Positions 61,201-64,000 of a DNA stretch of 64,000 nucleotides are shown here, piece after piece. The position numbers and the translations under genes were made by a program. Source of the DNA: Bacteroidales bacterium (GTDB taxonomy: Bacteria; Bacteroidota; Bacteroidia; Bacteroidales; UBA932). Where the stretch lies: positions 1 through 64,000 of the forward strand of contig JAFRXO010000019.1 in NCBI GenBank assembly GCA_017443465.1. Reading direction: 5' to 3'. The first letter of the stretch is position 1, and every line of letters starts with the position of its first letter. The notes under the pieces are model-generated. The model was given only the letters and a program-made list of their open reading frames with translations, was not told the DNA's origin and made no database searches.

Positions 61201-61394
61201 ACGTTTGAAATGGAGAAATTACCATCCATGTCGGTGAGCACACCATTGGATGTGTCTTTCACAAGCACGTAGGCGCCGGCGACAGGCTCTCCGTCTGTCG
61301 CCGTGACCTTACCCTTTACCGTTATATTCTGGGCATATGCCACAGAGCACAACGAAAAGAGCAGGATCGAGATCAACAGCTGAAATCTTTTCAT
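58218..61394 (-). CDS. SusC/RagA-family TonB-dependent outer-membrane transporter
   Basis: The 1058-residue receptor has a signal peptide (VAYAQ), a carboxypeptidase-regulatory-like domain (TVKGKVTATDGEPVAGAYVL), a TonB plug (INALQGKIAGLQITSSSGSM; SSLSGNNQPLFVIDGVPIEG) with the SusC signature SALYGSRANNGVVMITTKKG, and a full barrel ending GVANFGFGINLNF. It imports what its SusD partner binds. No hydrolase, sigma/anti-sigma pair or hybrid sensor is adjacent, so its substrate is not indicated. Confidence 0.95.
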   Translation of the reverse strand: MKRFQLLISILLFSLCSVAYAQNITVKGKVTATDGEPVAGAYVLVKDTSNGVLTDMDGNFSISNVPAQGKLVVAFMGMKTVEVPASQNMTVVLELDSEALNEVVVTAMGISREKKALGYAVTEVGGDEMTKARGGLNNPINALQGKIAGLQITSSSGSMGGSSKVLLRGVSSLSGNNQPLFVIDGVPIEGGDFNSTETARGGGGYDYGNLINDLSPDDIESISVLKGASASALYGSRANNGVVMITTKKGKIGANSGYGVSFSSTVGFEVVNKLPKLQNLYGGGWGSDFEEVNINGVDYLYPDYATDSSWGPKYDGQQVLSWYDLAKWEAGGKVGNPTTSEWKAPEHDIDTFFQTGVSFTNNIAITQASARSATRISYTNSELKGYLPNSKQEKNILNVSAQAFSPDRRLEVSANVNYLNQSTKGRSEIGYGDNNVLVKFVQWGHREIDMAESKDLYIMPDGTQASWNRSAWDDPTPAYSNNPYWSRYMCYEHDSRNRVYGNVGASYQILPQLKFQYKTDLDFFVDKRFVRNAVGSQEQSGYSEISRQQYELNHEFLLTYKDTFGDFSVNGLLGANLMKRHYESLSGETVGGLAIPEFYNLKNSIASPTSSNYESNKSINSVFANAGIGWKSMLFLDGTIRMDKSSTLPVSNNTYFYPSVTASFIFSELFSPGVKDVIEFGKVRVGFAQVGNDTDPYQVLNTYSQYTNIDPTTPGYRLPNTLKNSALKPETTTSFEAGLEMEFFHGRLGFDASFYNTVTKDQILPLSVSGTTGYLYKVVNSGKIQNTGLEFAIHATPVETKLFSWTTSLTLASNKNKVLELLDGVDYYRLTSAPFSVEVGALKGQPYGVIMGTDYIYDDNGNKMIDPDTGLYLATDGNVNLGSVYPDFTGGWTNTFRLGNFDASIHLDFSRGGKYFSTSYMWGMYSGMLEETAANGVRENGILLDGVIDENGTKNTTVADGEMYFTDFYTGPAAQNVLRSDYVKLREITLGYTIPMREKSFVKGLRLSAYGRNLGVWGPDVKHFDPEVAVTSSGNIQGIEGGLVAGVANFGFGINLNF

Positions 61395-61608
61395 GTGAAT
61401 AGTTAATTAAAGAATTAAGGGTTTTTCTGGGCCAATTTTAGATAAAAACTTTCAGAATGAAAGCATAATATTTTTAGATTTCAGCGAAACGGCTTATTCC
61501 TTCAACTAAAATCGTTTAATTCTTCAACAAAACTCTTAGATTGTTCAAATGTTTTAGAAATACTAAAATTTTAAAAGTTAAAATATGAATACTTTAAACA
61601 TTTAAAAA
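61395..61608. other. AT-rich intergenic region upstream of susC
   Basis: This is the most AT-rich stretch of the window and contains the susC promoter region. On the minus strand a TAAAATTG resembling a -7 box lies about 40 bp before the start, and a perfect TTAATT-N4-AATTAA palindrome lies near 61403. Three loosely similar TTCAAC/TTCAAA direct motifs occur between 61498 and 61548, which may be regulator sites. No gene seen. Confidence 0.4.
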
Positions 61609-61634
61609 AACCATCCAGATGCTTCTGGATGGTT
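61609..61634 (-). terminator. Intrinsic terminator after the MFS gene
   Basis: A perfect 11-bp stem (AACCATCCAGA with its complement) and a 4-nt loop are followed on the minus strand by seven T residues. It separates the MFS gene from susC. Confidence 0.9.
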
Positions 61635-61663
61635 CAAAAACTAACGATTTGTAACTAAAACGC

Positions 61664-62881
61664 CTATTCTGCTTCACGTATGAAATAAGTCATGATGGCG
61701 CTTATGATGTAAAGAGCTGCCAGTGTCCAGGCTATACCTTCGTATCCCACAGGCTTTTCCAGTATGCGGACGATCAGGGGACCGACGAAGGATGCAGCTC
61801 CCGCTCCCAGGTTAAGCACTGACACCGCCGCTCCCTTGTCACTCTTTACAAGCGAAGGGACGAGAGCCGACAGCGGAACGTATCCGGCAAGCATTATGCA
61901 CCACAGCGCTCCGCATATGAGGATGAACCAGTAGTTGTTCAGGATCTGCGGGGAATAATAGAAGAGAAGGACTGTGACGGCGCATCCTACACCGCCGAAC
62001 CATTGCACGGTCTGCCGGCAGCCGATCTTGTCTCCAACAATGCCGAAGATCAGGTTGAAGATGATGTTGAACATGAAGACCGAGCCCCATATGGACGCCC
62101 ATTGGGCATCTGTGAGGCCGAAAGTCGCCATATACAAAGGCATGAACACCACGAAAGCGAACTGTGAGGTGGTGTTGATGACCCTCACTATTCCGCCCAT
62201 GAGGACCTTTGGCTCACGTCCCATGATTCCCAGTCCGCGGAAAAGACCCGCGATCTTGTTCGTCTTGGGCGCATCGGGATCGGCGAACAGGTTGGTCTCA
62301 TCGCTCTTGTTTACTACCAGGGCGAAAACAAGGCCCACCAACGCGAAGACCAGGGCGGTCCACAATGTGGGTATCACACCGAAGTGGCGCACCGCCCACA
62401 CACCGTAGTAGGCTCCCAGCACATTCAGGCCTCCCGTGAAGACGAACCAGAACCAGCCCTGTGCGGAGCTCAGTTTCTGCTTTTCGACCCGGTATGTGAT
62501 CCAGACCATGAAAGTGTAAGCGAACAGGGGATAGCCCAGACCTTTGATGGCATATGTAAGCAGCAGTACAGGCCAGCTCATGCGGGCCATTCCTATCCCC
62601 GCGAATCCCGCGATTCCGACCAGATATAGGAAGAAGCCCACAAGCATGGTGCGCTTCACCCCGAAGGTCTCCGCGATGACACCCGAAAGCCAGGAAGAGA
62701 TGGCCACGGTGATTCCATATATGGAGAACAGGGTCGCGGAGTTGAAGCCCTGCTCGGTGATGTAGCGGCTAAGCCATGTCTGCTCGAGCCCGTCTCCCAT
62801 CATGAATATGAGGACTCCCAGGTAGCCCCAGGTCAGGGCCTTCGGGAGACCGGTCCTGTTGAAGAAATCATTTCCGGACAT
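61664..62881 (-). CDS. Major facilitator superfamily transporter, polyol permease-like
   Basis: The 405-residue protein has twelve hydrophobic segments. The start resembles RbtT/DalT/CsbX polyol permeases (WGYLGVLIFMMGDGLEQTWL SRYI), with GVIAETFGVKRTMLVGFFLY after helix 2-3 and NIIFNLIFGIVGDKIGCRQT in the second half. The substrate is probably a sugar alcohol or related small polyol, by family only. It starts 12 nt after the peptidase T stop; ATG 62881 lies in CATATG. Confidence 0.8.
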   Translation of the reverse strand: MSGNDFFNRTGLPKALTWGYLGVLIFMMGDGLEQTWLSRYITEQGFNSATLFSIYGITVAISSWLSGVIAETFGVKRTMLVGFFLYLVGIAGFAGIGMARMSWPVLLLTYAIKGLGYPLFAYTFMVWITYRVEKQKLSSAQGWFWFVFTGGLNVLGAYYGVWAVRHFGVIPTLWTALVFALVGLVFALVVNKSDETNLFADPDAPKTNKIAGLFRGLGIMGREPKVLMGGIVRVINTTSQFAFVVFMPLYMATFGLTDAQWASIWGSVFMFNIIFNLIFGIVGDKIGCRQTVQWFGGVGCAVTVLLFYYSPQILNNYWFILICGALWCIMLAGYVPLSALVPSLVKSDKGAAVSVLNLGAGAASFVGPLIVRILEKPVGYEGIAWTLAALYIISAIMTYFIREAE

Positions 62882-62893
62882 ATGCTTGCGTTT

Positions 62894-64000
62894 TTAGGCG
62901 AAAAGGGATATGATGTTGAGTATAACTTCCGAAGCCTTCTCCATGGAACGGATGGGGAGGTATTCGAGACGTCCGTGGAAATTGAGTCCTCCGGCGAAGA
63001 TGTTGGGACAGGGGAGTCCCTTGAAGCTGAGGTTCGCCCCGTCGGTGCCTCCGCGGATAGGCTGCACCTTCGGCTTGATCCCCGCCAGCTCCATGGCCTT
63101 CATCGCCTTTTCGACTATGTCCATATGCGGAAGGATCTGCTCGCGCATATTATAGTATTGGTCTTTGATCGCAGCCGTAGCAGTGCCTTCGCCGTATTTC
63201 TCATTGATGAAATCGGCGCATTTCTGCACGAAGGCCTTCTTCTGCTCGAACTTGCAGCGGTCGTGGTCGCGGATTATGTAGGTTATCTCCGCCTCTTCTA
63301 CCGATCCCTTGATGGCAATGATGTGGTTGAAGCCTTCGTAGCCGCTGGTGAACTCCGGCCTCTGCTGGACCGGAAGGAGGGAGTTCAGTTCCATGGCTAT
63401 CAGGATGGCATTCTTCATCTTGTCCTTGGCATATCCGGGATGCACATTCCGGCCCTGGATATGTATCCTGGCGGATGCGGCGTTGAAGTTCTCGAATTCG
63501 AGTTCCCCGATCTCGCCCCCGTCCATGGTGTAGGCGAAGTCTGCTCCGAATTTCCCAACGTCGAACTTGACCACTCCGCGCCCGATTTCCTCGTCGGGGG
63601 TGAATCCGATGCATATTGGACCGTGTTTGAACTCAGGGTGGGTCATTATGTGCTGGACGGCGTTCATTATCTCGGCTACTCCGGCCTTGTCGTCCGCACC
63701 CAGGAGGGTGGTGCCGTCGGTGGTGATAATGTCCTGGCCCTTGTAGTTCAGCAGCTCGGGGAATTCCGAAGGTTTCAGGCTGAGGCCCGGAGCTCCGGGC
63801 AGCGGGATCTCGCCCCCGTCATAGTCCTTGACTATCTGCGGCTTCACATCCTTGCCGGAAGCGTCGGGAGCCGTGTCGACATGGGCTATGAACCCGATTG
63901 CGGGAATCCCGTCTCCGGCATTCGAGGGAATCTTTCCCATCACATAGCCCCACTCGTCGAGAGACGCTTCCACCCCCATGTCCTGAAGCTCCTTGCAGAG
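62894..64000 (-). CDS. pepT: Peptidase T (tripeptide aminopeptidase), N-terminus beyond the right edge
   Basis: The visible 368 codons run to the window edge and carry the M20 di-zinc site: [36 protein letters not shown] and the closing [20 protein letters not shown] with NFHGRLE. About 40 residues of the N-terminal domain are missing; the ATG at 63979 is internal. PepT trims tripeptides in the cytosol. The pairing with an MFS permease in one operon is noted. Confidence 0.92.
   Translation of the reverse strand, partial: LCKELQDMGVEASLDEWGYVMGKIPSNAGDGIPAIGFIAHVDTAPDASGKDVKPQIVKDYDGGEIPLPGAPGLSLKPSEFPELLNYKGQDIITTDGTTLLGADDKAGVAEIMNAVQHIMTHPEFKHGPICIGFTPDEEIGRGVVKFDVGKFGADFAYTMDGGEIGELEFENFNAASARIHIQGRNVHPGYAKDKMKNAILIAMELNSLLPVQQRPEFTSGYEGFNHIIAIKGSVEEAEITYIIRDHDRCKFEQKKAFVQKCADFINEKYGEGTATAAIKDQYYNMREQILPHMDIVEKAMKAMELAGIKPKVQPIRGGTDGANLSFKGLPCPNIFAGGLNFHGRLEYLPIRSMEKASEVILNIISLFA

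Noticed and set aside
1..64000. CRISPR array, prophage or insertion sequence
   Set aside because: I saw no regularly spaced direct repeats, integrase, transposase or phage structural gene. The rearrangement scars lack IS ends.

Overview
The window reads as a chromosomal segment of a Bacteroidales-type bacterium. The signs are a SusC/SusD pair, many secreted glycoside hydrolases with short signal peptides or lipoboxes, BNR-repeat and heparinase-like proteins, -7 boxes of the Bacteroidetes form TAnnTTTG, and almost no Shine-Dalgarno sequences (two exceptions are listed). I recognise no tRNA, rRNA, CRISPR array, transposase or prophage. GC is moderately high for the phylum. The hexamer CATATG is strikingly abundant and frames the start codon of about 15 genes.

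Layout. 0-3 kb: a truncated TetR regulator, an unassigned structured RNA with its own terminator, an Omp85-like barrel protein and a membrane LytTR regulator. 3-21.7 kb: a carbohydrate block with GH16, a fimbrillin-like lipoprotein preceded by a 43-codon small ORF, GH95, a propeller protein, GH36, a PLC-like phosphodiesterase, a heparinase II/III-like protein, a double-domain esterase and GH5, with a CPA2 antiporter among them. This block carries rearrangement scars: a truncated copy of a membrane-protein gene, the C-terminal third of a sodium:solute symporter, and a 67-bp copy of the esterase gene's 3' end. 21.7-27.4 kb: a MacAB/TolC-type ABC export operon with palindromes at its promoter. 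27.5-35.4 kb: secreted and oxidative glycan enzymes (Ca-binding repeat protein, BNR_4 propeller, GH2, and a Gfo/Idh/MocA + DUF1080 pair). 35.5-38.4 kb: a PurF-like protein without the catalytic cysteine, coupled to a ModF-like double ATPase, then a chimeric gene remnant. 38.4-39.6 kb: a divergent XRE regulator/small protein pair resembling a toxin-antitoxin module.

39.6-49.5 kb is a complete UMP biosynthesis operon, pyrC-carA-carB-pyrK-pyrD-pyrF-pyrE-pyrB. It is preceded by a promoter, a 26-aa leader peptide, U-rich runs and an intrinsic terminator placed directly before pyrC, which looks like a pyrBI-style attenuator. CarA has lost its glutaminase cysteine. PyrB carries only the zinc domain of PyrI fused to its C-terminus. 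A 124-bp element with perfect 20-bp inverted ends sits between carB and pyrK. 49.5-64 kb: GH88, a phosphoesterase, an envelope-biogenesis operon (two SurA-like proteins and an OstA-like protein), SusC/SusD, and a peptidase T-MFS pair that runs off the right edge.

The strongest candidates for something not yet described are the pyrimidine operon taken as one system (attenuator, glutaminase-dead CarA, PyrB-zinc-domain fusion), the second cysteine-less amidotransferase (PurF-like), the CATATG enrichment, and the structured RNA near the left edge.
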